Of a stretch of 64,000 bases of DNA, positions 27,789 to 36,198 are shown piece after piece. The DNA is from an uncultured Methanobrevibacter sp. GTDB lineage: Archaea; Methanobacteriota; Methanobacteria; Methanobacteriales; Methanobacteriaceae. The stretch covers positions 45,411-109,410 of the forward strand of contig NZ_CACXNW010000002.1 in NCBI RefSeq assembly GCF_902769175.1, given 5' to 3'. The position numbers and the translations under genes are program-made. The notes beneath the pieces were generated by a model. The model saw nothing but the letters and a program-made list of their open reading frames with translations. It was not told the origin of the DNA and did no database searches. Numbering within the stretch: position 1 is the first letter of the stretch; every line of letters begins with the position of its first letter.

Positions 27789-29093
27789 TTAATTACCAAC
27801 AATCCTTACATCATGCAAGAGCAATTTAGGAACAATAAATGATCCTCTTTGCTTTATCTCATCACCTACAGCTATAGCATCACCTAATAAATCATATATA
27901 TTACCAGAAATCATAGCTTTTTTAATAGGTTTCCTTACACCATTATCCAATAGGAATGAATTGCTTGCTTCTACTGAAAAGTCACCAGTAATTTGATTTG
28001 CAGTATGTGCTCCTAAAACATCTGTGACTAAAAATGCATCATTGATTTCAGATTCCAAAAGGCGATTCTTAAAATCAAAAATAATATTTGAACCGCTTAC
28101 AGAAGGGGTTCCTGCATAAGAACCTCTAAATCCATTTGCAGTGCTTTCTACACCATCCTTATTTGCAGTGTAAATATCATAGAGATAAGCTTTTAGAATT
28201 CCATCTTCAACTAAAGCAGTTCTTTTGGAAGCAGTTCCTTCATCATCACAAACAGCAGAACTTAAACCGCCTTCAACAGTACCATCATCAAAAATGGAAA
28301 GATTTTCAGAGACTATCTTTTCACCGATTTTCCCAGCAAGTCTTGATCTTCCTCTTTGAACATTATCTGCACTGAACCCGCTCATGAAAATTGACAATAA
28401 GCTAGTGACTGCATGATAATCCAAAACAACATCCTTATTTGAAGTTTCAATATTCTCTCCTCCTAAAGAGGATTTTGCTAAATCACAAAGGTCTTCAGCT
28501 AATTTGATTCCATCTAAATCATAAAAGCAGGAAGAAGTTGAATCATAAGCAGTTGCCAAATCATCATCTTTTATGGCATTGATGGAAACACCTAATGAAA
28601 ATCCAGTAGACTTGTCATAAGCTTCCACACCATTAGAATTGACAATCAATGCTTCCCCTTCTGCTGCAGAAAATCCTCCAGAAGTTGTTTGACAACCATG
28701 ATCATCAATGCAATTCAAAACAGCCTTTAAGGAACTTGTAAGTTCATCCAAATCAAGTCCCCTGAATTTCTTATCAAAAGTGCCCTTGACTTTTGGCAAT
28801 TTTTCCACTTGAGCAAAAGAGAAGTTTTCATCCTTAGAATTGAGCTTAGAGTTTAAATAAGCATTTTCACAAGTTTTTGCAATCTCATTCATATCAGAAG
28901 TGAATGCAAATCCAACTGCTCCATCCTTAATAACCCTTATTCCGATTCCTAAGCTAATTTCTTCTTTAGCAAAATTCAAGTCAGTCTTTTGAGAGTCCAA
29001 CTGCAATAATTCAGTGTTTTCCAAATAAATTTCATAATCATCAGAATATTTTGAAATTTCCCTTTTTGCCTCTTCAGCCAATTCATATATCAT
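27789..29093 (-). CDS. TldD/PmbA family metalloprotease-like protein
   Basis: A 434-residue protein of the TldD/PmbA (TldE) family. The central part has GGFSAAEGEALIVNSNGVEAYD and SSCFYDLDGIKLAEDLCD. The C-terminal domain shows FDDGTVEGGLSSAVCDDEGT and a SGSNIIF strand before the final beta sandwich. No HExxxH zinc site is visible, which marks it as the PmbA/TldE-type subunit rather than TldD. TldD/TldE pairs trim peptides and remove modified N-termini. The TldD partner is not in this window. ATG after GTGATAAT. Confidence 0.87.
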   Translation of the reverse strand: MIYELAEEAKREISKYSDDYEIYLENTELLQLDSQKTDLNFAKEEISLGIGIRVIKDGAVGFAFTSDMNEIAKTCENAYLNSKLNSKDENFSFAQVEKLPKVKGTFDKKFRGLDLDELTSSLKAVLNCIDDHGCQTTSGGFSAAEGEALIVNSNGVEAYDKSTGFSLGVSINAIKDDDLATAYDSTSSCFYDLDGIKLAEDLCDLAKSSLGGENIETSNKDVVLDYHAVTSLLSIFMSGFSADNVQRGRSRLAGKIGEKIVSENLSIFDDGTVEGGLSSAVCDDEGTASKRTALVEDGILKAYLYDIYTANKDGVESTANGFRGSYAGTPSVSGSNIIFDFKNRLLESEINDAFLVTDVLGAHTANQITGDFSVEASNSFLLDNGVRKPIKKAMISGNIYDLLGDAIAVGDEIKQRGSFIVPKLLLHDVRIVGN

Positions 29094-29105
29094 ATTATCA
29101 CAAGT

Positions 29106-29161
29106 AAATTTAACAGTAATTCTTATTCATAGAATAAAATTTAACAGTAATTCTTATTCAT
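29106..29161. repeat. 25-bp direct repeat at the 3' end of the phosphatase gene
   Basis: AAATTTAACAGTAATTCTTATTCAT occurs (as two parts joined) at 29106-29130 and again at 29137-29161, a 31-bp step. The second copy includes the stop codon and last residues (FNE) of the phosphatase gene, so the gene's 3' end was duplicated into the spacer. Confidence 0.75.
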
Positions 29162-29855
29162 TGAAAACAAATTTATCAATAGCTTCAGCTACACCGTCAC
29201 CATATTTTTTTTCACAGACATAATCAGCCAGTTCCTTAAGCTCATCAGAGGCATTGGCCACTGCAACCTTAAATCCTCCAGCTGCTAAAAAATCAATGTC
29301 ATTTTCACTGTCGCCAATACACATGATGTTTTCAATATTATAATCCAAAAGTTTAGCCAATTCCACTAGTCCAGTTCCCTTATCCACATCAGGGTCGGTT
29401 AAATGAAGTGCGAATCCACTATCATAAACTTCCACATCAAAATCCTTTAATAATTCCTTAAGTGGTTCTGAATCCATATTCTTATAGAAAGTAATTTCAG
29501 AAACCCTTGCATCAGCACCCTCTACAATTTTAAATGGTATTTCATCTCCAAACTTATCATATAAAAAATCATATGCCTTTTGAGCTTTAGAAATATCTCC
29601 TAAAACAATTACCGCATTGTTATTATATCCATCTTGATAAATGACTCCACCATTTTCACAAACCAAACCACCACTGGTTCCAACTAATGTAGCAACTGCA
29701 TATGCAAAATGAGATATGTTTCCAGTTGCAATTATTACCTGAATGCCAGCAGCTTCAGCTTTACGTAGAGCATCCAATGCACTATGACAAATTCTTCTTT
29801 TACCATCTGTAATTGTTCCATCTACATCTACAGCGATTGCCTCTATTTTAACCAT
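29154..29855 (-). CDS. Phosphoglycolate phosphatase, archaeal HAD type
   Basis: A 233-residue HAD-superfamily phosphatase of the archaeal phosphoglycolate/sucrose-phosphatase-like IIB group. Motif I is AVDVDGTITD, motif II IIATGN, the lysine is in DVDKGTGLVELAKL, and motif III/IV is CIGDSENDIDFLAAGG. It is expected to dephosphorylate 2-phosphoglycolate; a role on other sugar phosphates is possible. It lies on the same strand as the PmbA-type gene with a 60-bp spacer containing a direct repeat, and downstream of hypD. ATG after GTGGTTTT. Confidence 0.86.
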   Translation of the reverse strand: MVKIEAIAVDVDGTITDGKRRICHSALDALRKAEAAGIQVIIATGNISHFAYAVATLVGTSGGLVCENGGVIYQDGYNNNAVIVLGDISKAQKAYDFLYDKFGDEIPFKIVEGADARVSEITFYKNMDSEPLKELLKDFDVEVYDSGFALHLTDPDVDKGTGLVELAKLLDYNIENIMCIGDSENDIDFLAAGGFKVAVANASDELKELADYVCEKKYGDGVAEAIDKFVFNE

Positions 29856-29925
29856 AAAACCACTTTATAATATTATAAACTTATCCAATTATCTAATCAG
29901 CAAATAAGAAGTTCATTAATTAATA

Positions 29926-30978
29926 TTATCTACTATATCTATGAGCAATATTACAGGTTCCTTCCTTACTTACCATACATGCACCAATAGGATGCATTGG
30001 ATTGCAAGCCTTTCTAAATAGTTTACAGTCAGTTGGCTTAGCCATACCTCTTAATATAGGACCGCAGATACATCCTTTAGGAGCTTCAGTAACATCTTTA
30101 ACTTCGATATCATACTTTTTCCGAGCATCCCACTGTGAAAACTCATCATTTACATCCAAGACAGAATTAGGTATTTTTGGGAAACCTCTCCATTCTCTGC
30201 TTTCCACATGGAAAACTTCTTCCATCATTTCCTTACCTATTACATTACCTTCAGTCCTTACAGCACGCTTATACTCATTATCTATTCTTGGAGTTCCATT
30301 ATCGATTTGCCTTAAGATCATGTAAACAGACATTAAAATATCCAATGGATTGAATCCAGCCACTGCTTGAGGAATGCCATATTCAGTGGAGAACTTTTCA
30401 AATGGTTCAGTTCCTAAAATTGTACAAACATGTCCCGGTTGAATCAAAGCATTTAAATTGGTTTCTCCAGAGTTGATTAAGAAATCAAGTGCCGGAGGAA
30501 TCAATCTGTGACATGAAATGATTGAAAAGTTTTCAGGAGGTTTCTTTAATAGTTCAGATGCTGTTGCAGGAGCAGTTGTTTCAAAACCTGCAGACATGAA
30601 TACAACATCATTATCAAGTTTTTCTGCAATTTCAACTGCATTTGGAATACCATAAACAACCCTTACATCAGCACCTTCAGCTTTTGCTTCAGCTAAAGAG
30701 CCATTTGAACCTGGAACCCTTAACATGTCTCCAAAAGTGGTTACAGTAACTCCCTTTTCTATCAATTGTAAACATTCATCAATTTCTCTTGATGGAACTA
30801 CACAAACAGGACATCCAGGACCTGCTACAATCTCAACTTCAGGAGGAAGCAAAGACCTGATTCCATGTTCCATAATAGTATGTTCGTGAGACCCACAAAC
30901 ATGCATAATCTTAACAGGAGTAGCTAAATCATTGATCCTTTTTATTAAAGTATCAGCCATCTCTTTCATACTAGCCAT
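29926..30978 (-). CDS. hypD: Hydrogenase maturation protein HypD
   Basis: A 350-residue HypD, the Fe-S scaffold that with HypC assembles the Fe(CN)2CO unit of [NiFe]-hydrogenases. The conserved cysteine motifs are present: MHVCGSHEHTI, AGPGCPVCVVP, and the C-terminal CICGPILRG..PTDCKLF..CNPMHPIGACMVSKEGTC. In this hydrogenotrophic methanogen it would serve F420-reducing, MvhADG and membrane hydrogenases. ATG after AAGGTGTTAAA. No other hyp gene is adjacent. Confidence 0.95.
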   Translation of the reverse strand: MASMKEMADTLIKRINDLATPVKIMHVCGSHEHTIMEHGIRSLLPPEVEIVAGPGCPVCVVPSREIDECLQLIEKGVTVTTFGDMLRVPGSNGSLAEAKAEGADVRVVYGIPNAVEIAEKLDNDVVFMSAGFETTAPATASELLKKPPENFSIISCHRLIPPALDFLINSGETNLNALIQPGHVCTILGTEPFEKFSTEYGIPQAVAGFNPLDILMSVYMILRQIDNGTPRIDNEYKRAVRTEGNVIGKEMMEEVFHVESREWRGFPKIPNSVLDVNDEFSQWDARKKYDIEVKDVTEAPKGCICGPILRGMAKPTDCKLFRKACNPMHPIGACMVSKEGTCNIAHRYSR

Positions 30979-31010
30979 TTTAACACCTTGAATTATTTCA
31001 AAAATAAATC

Positions 31011-31225
31011 ATCTAATTAATTTTTTAAAATTGGTTAGATTAAAATTCTTAATTCAATTATCCAATTAATTTTCTTAAAAATGATTAAATTAAAATTCTT
31101 AATTCAATTATCCAATTAATTTTCTTAAAAATGATTAAATTAAAATTCTTAATTCAATTATCTAATTAATTTCTTAAAAATGATTAAATTAAAATTCTTA
31201 ATTCATTTATCTAATTAATAAAATT
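31011..31225. repeat. 50-bp tandem repeat, about 4 copies
   Basis: TAAAATTCTTAATTCAATTA begins at 31041, 31091, 31141 and 31190 (steps of 50, 50 and 49). The two middle units are almost identical. The array fills the first half of the 396-bp gap between hypD and the neuA fusion gene, which are divergent. The second half, at about 31,225-31,370, holds TATA-like DNA for the glycan genes. Confidence 0.9.
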
Positions 31226-31374
31226 TAATATTAATTAATAATATACTATTATTAGTTTGTCTTAATTAATAATATTTTTTAAAATTCAAACAAATTAAGA
31301 AATAAATATTTTAAAAAAATTAAAAAAAATTTTAATCATAGAAATTACTTATAACAATAGCTAAAGGTTTTAAA

Positions 31375-33111
31375 ATGTATAAAAATAATAAGATTCTTGT
31401 TGTAATACCTGCTAGAGGAGGTTCAAAAGGCATTCCTCGTAAAAACATCCGTCTTCTTGGAGGAAAGCCTCTTATAGCACATACAATAGAAATGGGAAAT
31501 ACATCAAAGTATGTGGATAACATCGTTGTCACAACAGATGACAATGAAATTAAATTCATAGCAGAAAAATTTGGTGCAGAAACCATAAAAAGAGATGGAA
31601 AACTTGCTGAAGATTCCATTCCTTTAGACCCTGTAATATATGATGCTACAATTCAAAAAGAAAATGAGATTAATGAGGAATTTGATGTAGTGATCACTGT
31701 CCAGCCTACTTCCCCACTACTTAAGACAAAAACCTTAGATTTAGCTATTGAAACATTGATTGATTCCAATGATGAAGACAATAAGGACGAAAGCGAAAGA
31801 TATGACACCATCATAAGCGTAGTTAATGATAGACACTTAAGCTGGGGTTATGACGAAGAGAATAAAAAGTACTTCCCACTTTACAAAGAAAGGGTAAACA
31901 GACAATATCTTCCAAAAGCATATAAGGAAACTGGAAGTGTTTTTGCAACAAAAAGGGAATTTGTAACTGAAAACAGCCGTCTTGGAGATAATATTGGACT
32001 TATTGAAATATCCAAGCAAGAAAGCATAGACATTGACAACTATGAAGATTGGTGGGTAGCTGAAAGAATCCTGAAGAAAAAGAAAGTCCTTATTAAAGCT
32101 GATGCAACCCACGAAATAGGAACTGGCCACATTTACAGAGGCTTGTCAATAGCTTCCAAATTAGTTAACCATGAAGTTGTATTCCTTCTTGATGAGGCAC
32201 AGCCATTGGGAATTGAAATCGTCAGCAATAACAATTATCCTTATATAACACATAACAGCGATAAAGGGGAAGGAAAGGAAGCGGATGAAGCAGGAAAAGA
32301 GGAACTGATTGAAAAGATAGTGGAATATGACCCAGATATTGTAATAAACGACATACTTAACACCAATTCCAAATACACTAAAACCTTAAGAGAGAAAGGA
32401 TTCTTTATAGTGAACTTTGAGGATGTGGGAGGAGGAGTGAAATATGTTCATATGGTATTTGATGCATTACATGAACACAAGATACCTCTTCAAAACCTTT
32501 ACTCAGGACATAAATACTATATACTAAAGGATGAATTCTATTATCAATCATTTAAGGAAATTAAAGAGGATGTGAATAGGGTGCTCCTTACATTTGGAGG
32601 AACCGATCCGAATAATTTAACTGAAAAAGTATTGGAAGCAATTTTAGATAGCAAATACCAAAATAAGATTGAAATTATTTTAGGACTTGGATATGCAAAC
32701 AAAAAGCAAATCCAAGATAAATACAAGGATAATGATAGAATAGAAATCCATGAAAACGTTAAAAACATGAGCGAACACATGCATAATGCAGACTTGATAT
32801 TCACATCAGCTGGAAGAACCATGTATGAAATAGCTTCACTTGGAGTTTCTTGCATCTGCCTTTGTCAAAATGAAAGAGAATTGAGCCATATCTTTGGAAA
32901 TGTAGAACATGGTTTCATTAATTTAGGATTAGGCTCTGATGTTTCTGCGGAAGAAATTAGGGAAACATTTGAAAGCACAATAGAAAACTATCCATTGAGA
33001 TGTGAAATGAATAAAAGAATGTCTGAAGTAGACTTAAAACATGGATTTGACAATATTAAAAAGCTGATTAAAAAGGAATATAAGAAATGGAAAAATGAAA
33101 ATAAACTATAA
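31375..33111 (+). CDS. neuA: Fusion of acylneuraminate cytidylyltransferase (NeuA) and PseG-like hydrolase
   Basis: A 578-residue two-domain enzyme for nonulosonic (sialic-type) sugars. Residues 1-230 are a CMP-sugar synthetase (VVIPARGGSKGIPRKNIRLL, TTDDNEI, QPTSPL, ETGSVFATKREFV). Residues about 240-575 are a GT-B fold of the PseG type (KADATHEIGTGHIYRGLSIA, LLTFGGTDPNNLT, FTSAGRTMYEIASLGVSCI). In pseudaminic and legionaminic acid pathways PseG-like enzymes cleave the UDP-sugar before NeuB-type condensation, and NeuA-type enzymes activate the product with CTP. The fusion therefore joins a step before and a step after NeuB. neuB follows 245 bp downstream. ATG after AAAGGTTTTAAA. Confidence 0.9.
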   Translation: MYKNNKILVVIPARGGSKGIPRKNIRLLGGKPLIAHTIEMGNTSKYVDNIVVTTDDNEIKFIAEKFGAETIKRDGKLAEDSIPLDPVIYDATIQKENEINEEFDVVITVQPTSPLLKTKTLDLAIETLIDSNDEDNKDESERYDTIISVVNDRHLSWGYDEENKKYFPLYKERVNRQYLPKAYKETGSVFATKREFVTENSRLGDNIGLIEISKQESIDIDNYEDWWVAERILKKKKVLIKADATHEIGTGHIYRGLSIASKLVNHEVVFLLDEAQPLGIEIVSNNNYPYITHNSDKGEGKEADEAGKEELIEKIVEYDPDIVINDILNTNSKYTKTLREKGFFIVNFEDVGGGVKYVHMVFDALHEHKIPLQNLYSGHKYYILKDEFYYQSFKEIKEDVNRVLLTFGGTDPNNLTEKVLEAILDSKYQNKIEIILGLGYANKKQIQDKYKDNDRIEIHENVKNMSEHMHNADLIFTSAGRTMYEIASLGVSCICLCQNERELSHIFGNVEHGFINLGLGSDVSAEEIRETFESTIENYPLRCEMNKRMSEVDLKHGFDNIKKLIKKEYKKWKNENKL

Positions 33112-33320
33112 TTAATGATAATGAATGATTATTAATGAAATAAATGATTACTAAGAAGAATAAATGATTATTAAAGATAATAAATAATTATTAAGGTTAA
33201 TAAATGATTATTAAAGATAATAAATAATTATTAAGGTTAATAAATGATTATTAATGATGATGAATGAATATTAAGAATAATAAATGATTATTAAGGATAA
33301 TGAAGATTATTTATAATAAT
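33112..33320. repeat. 20-bp tandem repeat array, about 9-10 copies, upstream of neuB
   Basis: Units of the form TAAATGATTATTAAGGATAA follow an exact 20-bp step: AAATGATTA-like words begin at 33142, 33162, 33182, 33202, 33222, 33242 and again at 33262 and 33282. Units alternate in two versions (TAAATGATTATTAAAGATAA and TAAATAATTATTAAGGTTAA), giving a 40-bp higher order. There are no spacers, so it is not CRISPR. It fills the space between the fusion gene and neuB. Confidence 0.9.
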
Positions 33321-33356
33321 GAATGATTTTAAGGATAATGAATAAAAGGTGAAAAT

Positions 33357-34427
33357 ATGAGCATATTCAATGAAGAGCCATTTTTAATAGCGGAAATTGG
33401 TGTAAATTACTATGATATTGCTAAAAAAGAAAATATAAGCAATATGGATGCTGCTAAATTAATGGTTAAAGAGGCAAAAGATGCAGGATGCAATGCAGTT
33501 AAGTTCCAATCATATAAAGCGAATACAATAGCTTCAAAAAACTCTCCAGCATATTGGGATACAAATGAGGAACCTACAACTTCACAATACGAATTATTTA
33601 AAAAATTCGACTCATTTGGAGAAGCAGAATATAGGGAAATCGCAGATTACTGCAATGAAATTGGAATCATGTTCCTATCAACACCATTTGATTTTGATTC
33701 AATAGATTATTTGGATGAATTTATGGATGTCTACAAAATATCCTCATCAGACCTTACAAACATTCCTTTTATTAGAAAAATAGCCAAAAAGGGAAAAGAC
33801 ATCATAATATCAACTGGAGCATCCGATCTTGATGAAATAAAATTGGCAATTAACACAATAGAAGAAAGCAATGAGAAATACACAAATGGAGATGCTGGAA
33901 TAGGAATCATGCACTGTGTCCTTTCATATCCAACAGACAACAGAGATGCAAACCTATTGATGATTAAAAACCTTAAGGACTTATACCCCAACTATGAGAT
34001 TGGCTATTCAGACCACACAAAGCCTGATGAGAATATGCTTATCCTAACAACAGCTTATCTTTATGGGGCAACAATCCTCGAAAAGCATTACACTTTAGAT
34101 AAAACATTGCAGGGAAACGACCATTATCATGGAATGGACCCAGAAGACATTAGAAAATTCAATAAAAACATAGAGCTTATCAAAACAATCAATGGACAAT
34201 ATGATAAGGTTCCTCTTCCTTGTGAGTCAGAATCAAGAAAACAGGCAAGACGTTCCATTATTGCAAAAGAGGAAATTAAAGAGGGAACTGTCATAACAGA
34301 GGATATGCTCACTTACAAAAGACCCGGAACAGGCATTTCACCAAGTGAAATAGCCAATGTTGTTGGTAAAAAAGCAAAAATACTCATCAAAGAAGACGAT
34401 TTAATCGAATACGAAAATCTGGAATAA
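33357..34427 (+). CDS. neuB: N-acylneuraminate synthase family (NeuB/PseI/LegI)
   Basis: A 356-residue PEP-dependent condensing enzyme. The TIM barrel shows IAEIGVNYYDIAK, AVKFQSYKANTI, FLSTPFDF, YKISSSDLTN, IISTGAS, MHCVLSYPT, GYSDHT, ILEKHYTLDKTLQGNDH. The C-terminal SAF (antifreeze-like) domain starts at about residue 297 (ARRSIIAKEEIKEGTVI..TYKRPGTGISP). It joins PEP to a six-carbon sugar to make a nine-carbon nonulosonic acid; whether sialic, legionaminic or pseudaminic cannot be told by eye. ATG after AAAAGGTGAAAAT. It lies between the NeuA-PseG fusion and a putative transferase gene. Confidence 0.93.
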   Translation: MSIFNEEPFLIAEIGVNYYDIAKKENISNMDAAKLMVKEAKDAGCNAVKFQSYKANTIASKNSPAYWDTNEEPTTSQYELFKKFDSFGEAEYREIADYCNEIGIMFLSTPFDFDSIDYLDEFMDVYKISSSDLTNIPFIRKIAKKGKDIIISTGASDLDEIKLAINTIEESNEKYTNGDAGIGIMHCVLSYPTDNRDANLLMIKNLKDLYPNYEIGYSDHTKPDENMLILTTAYLYGATILEKHYTLDKTLQGNDHYHGMDPEDIRKFNKNIELIKTINGQYDKVPLPCESESRKQARRSIIAKEEIKEGTVITEDMLTYKRPGTGISPSEIANVVGKKAKILIKEDDLIEYENLE

Positions 34428-34515
34428 AAATGATGATAAGTGGGAAAAGCTAAAAAAGAAAAAGGCTGAACAAAACAAAAAGACTTAAACCAATCAGAGA
34501 AAATAAGGAATTCTT

Positions 34516-35997
34516 ATGACTTTTACAGTAAAAGAAATTTGTCAAAATATTTGGAATCTTGAAGAGAAATATGAATTGAATCATAAAATGATTCAAAATT
34601 GCTACCCTTGGCAATTAATTAGAATGTATTTATATTACGAAATAACAAGAAAGACAAATGTCTTTGAATCTGCTCAACAGTCAAGCCTTTCCCTATTTGA
34701 TAAAATAAATTCATTCTTGCCTTTTGTAAAAAACAGCATCTTATCAAATCCTTTAAGTGGAAAGGAAAAAGCGGATGTTTTGATATTTGACCATCCAAGA
34801 AAAGTCATATTTAAAGATGAATATCAGGACATTTACAGTTATTTCCTAAAGGACACATTGAATCAATATGGAAAAAGTTTTGAAACCATAGAATCCCCAT
34901 ACCTAAATCAGCATTTTAGAAGCAAAGAAAACATTAAGGAAAACAATGTGAAATTCAATGATAGAAGTCTTTTAGGTTCATTTATCAATAAAACAAGAAA
35001 TAGGGGAAAATTGCCTTTTACAGAAGATGAAAGGAAATTGATAAATACTGTAAAGAAAGAGCTTGAATCTATTTTTAAAATTGAAATTGACTTGTTTAGA
35101 ATTATTGAAGATCATATCCTTAATTTCCATTACGATTATAAAAAATATATTGAACTTCTTGAAAAGAGAAAGCCTAAATGGGTTTTCCTTGTTGTAGCCT
35201 ATGAAAACAAGGCATTGGTTGCAGCATGTAAAAAAATGAATATAGAAATCATAGAATTGCAGCATGGAACCATAAGCCCATACCATTTAGGATACAGTTA
35301 TCCTGAAAATACAATGAAATCCAATGGCGAGGTAAAGGAAATTGAATACTTCCCAGATAGGATATTGAGCTTTGGAGACTACTGGAAAAATGCTTGTCCA
35401 TTCCCTATAGAATCTGACAAGATCATTTCAATGGGCTTTCCATACTTTGAGGAAAATTCAAAGATATATATGAAAATAGCTGAAGAAAAAAACAATCAAG
35501 ATGGGGAAAACAAGCAGATACTATTTATTTCACAAGGAGTTATCGGCAAATATCTGTCCCAATTAGCTTATGAAATAGGGACAAAGACAAATGACAATTA
35601 TAAAATAATCTATAAACTGCATCCAGGAGAATATGAAACCTGGAGAGAAAACTATGAATACTTGAATAAGGCAGTAGATGAATTTAAAAACTTTAGTGTC
35701 ATTGACAAAAGCCAGCACCCATTATATGAATTGTTTTCAAAAAGTCATTATCAAGTAGGTGCATTCTCTACAGCAATCTATGAAGGGCTTGCATTCAATT
35801 GCAAAACTTTTATCATAGATGTTCCAGGAGTGGAATATTTAGATGACCTAATCAGCAAAAGCATTGTAAAAAAAGTTAAGAATAGTGAAGAACTAATAGA
35901 TTATTTAAATGAGGAAGAAATAGATTTTAAGGAATATGATAAGGATTATTTCTTTAAAAGCTATGACGAATCTATATTTAATGAAATTTTTAAATGA
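34516..35997 (+). CDS. Putative GT-B surface-glycan transferase (possible nonulosonic acid transferase)
   Basis: A 493-residue cytosolic protein that I do not recognise by name. The C-terminal half looks like a GT-B sugar or glycerophosphate transferase: IELQHGTISPYHLG (about residue 246), IIYKLHPGEYETW (about 365), and GAFSTAIYEGLAFNCKTF (about 415). HP and S/T motifs in this order are seen in bacterial sialyl- and polysialyl-transferases and in CDP-glycerol transferases. Coming straight after neuB (88 bp), it is the best candidate to move the CMP-nonulosonic acid onto an acceptor; this is inference. No membrane span is seen. The alternative is a capsule-type KpsS-like enzyme. SD AAGGAATTC before the ATG. 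Confidence 0.6.
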   Translation: MTFTVKEICQNIWNLEEKYELNHKMIQNCYPWQLIRMYLYYEITRKTNVFESAQQSSLSLFDKINSFLPFVKNSILSNPLSGKEKADVLIFDHPRKVIFKDEYQDIYSYFLKDTLNQYGKSFETIESPYLNQHFRSKENIKENNVKFNDRSLLGSFINKTRNRGKLPFTEDERKLINTVKKELESIFKIEIDLFRIIEDHILNFHYDYKKYIELLEKRKPKWVFLVVAYENKALVAACKKMNIEIIELQHGTISPYHLGYSYPENTMKSNGEVKEIEYFPDRILSFGDYWKNACPFPIESDKIISMGFPYFEENSKIYMKIAEEKNNQDGENKQILFISQGVIGKYLSQLAYEIGTKTNDNYKIIYKLHPGEYETWRENYEYLNKAVDEFKNFSVIDKSQHPLYELFSKSHYQVGAFSTAIYEGLAFNCKTFIIDVPGVEYLDDLISKSIVKKVKNSEELIDYLNEEEIDFKEYDKDYFFKSYDESIFNEIFK

Positions 35998-35999
35998 TT

Positions 36000-36164
<165 letters not shown>

Positions 36165-36198
36165 CATCAAATTATTATAAAAATAAAAAAGTGATCAA

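Noticed and set aside
33112..33356. Short repeats that might be a CRISPR array
   Set aside because: Units follow each other directly without spacers, have no palindromic repeat and no cas gene is near.
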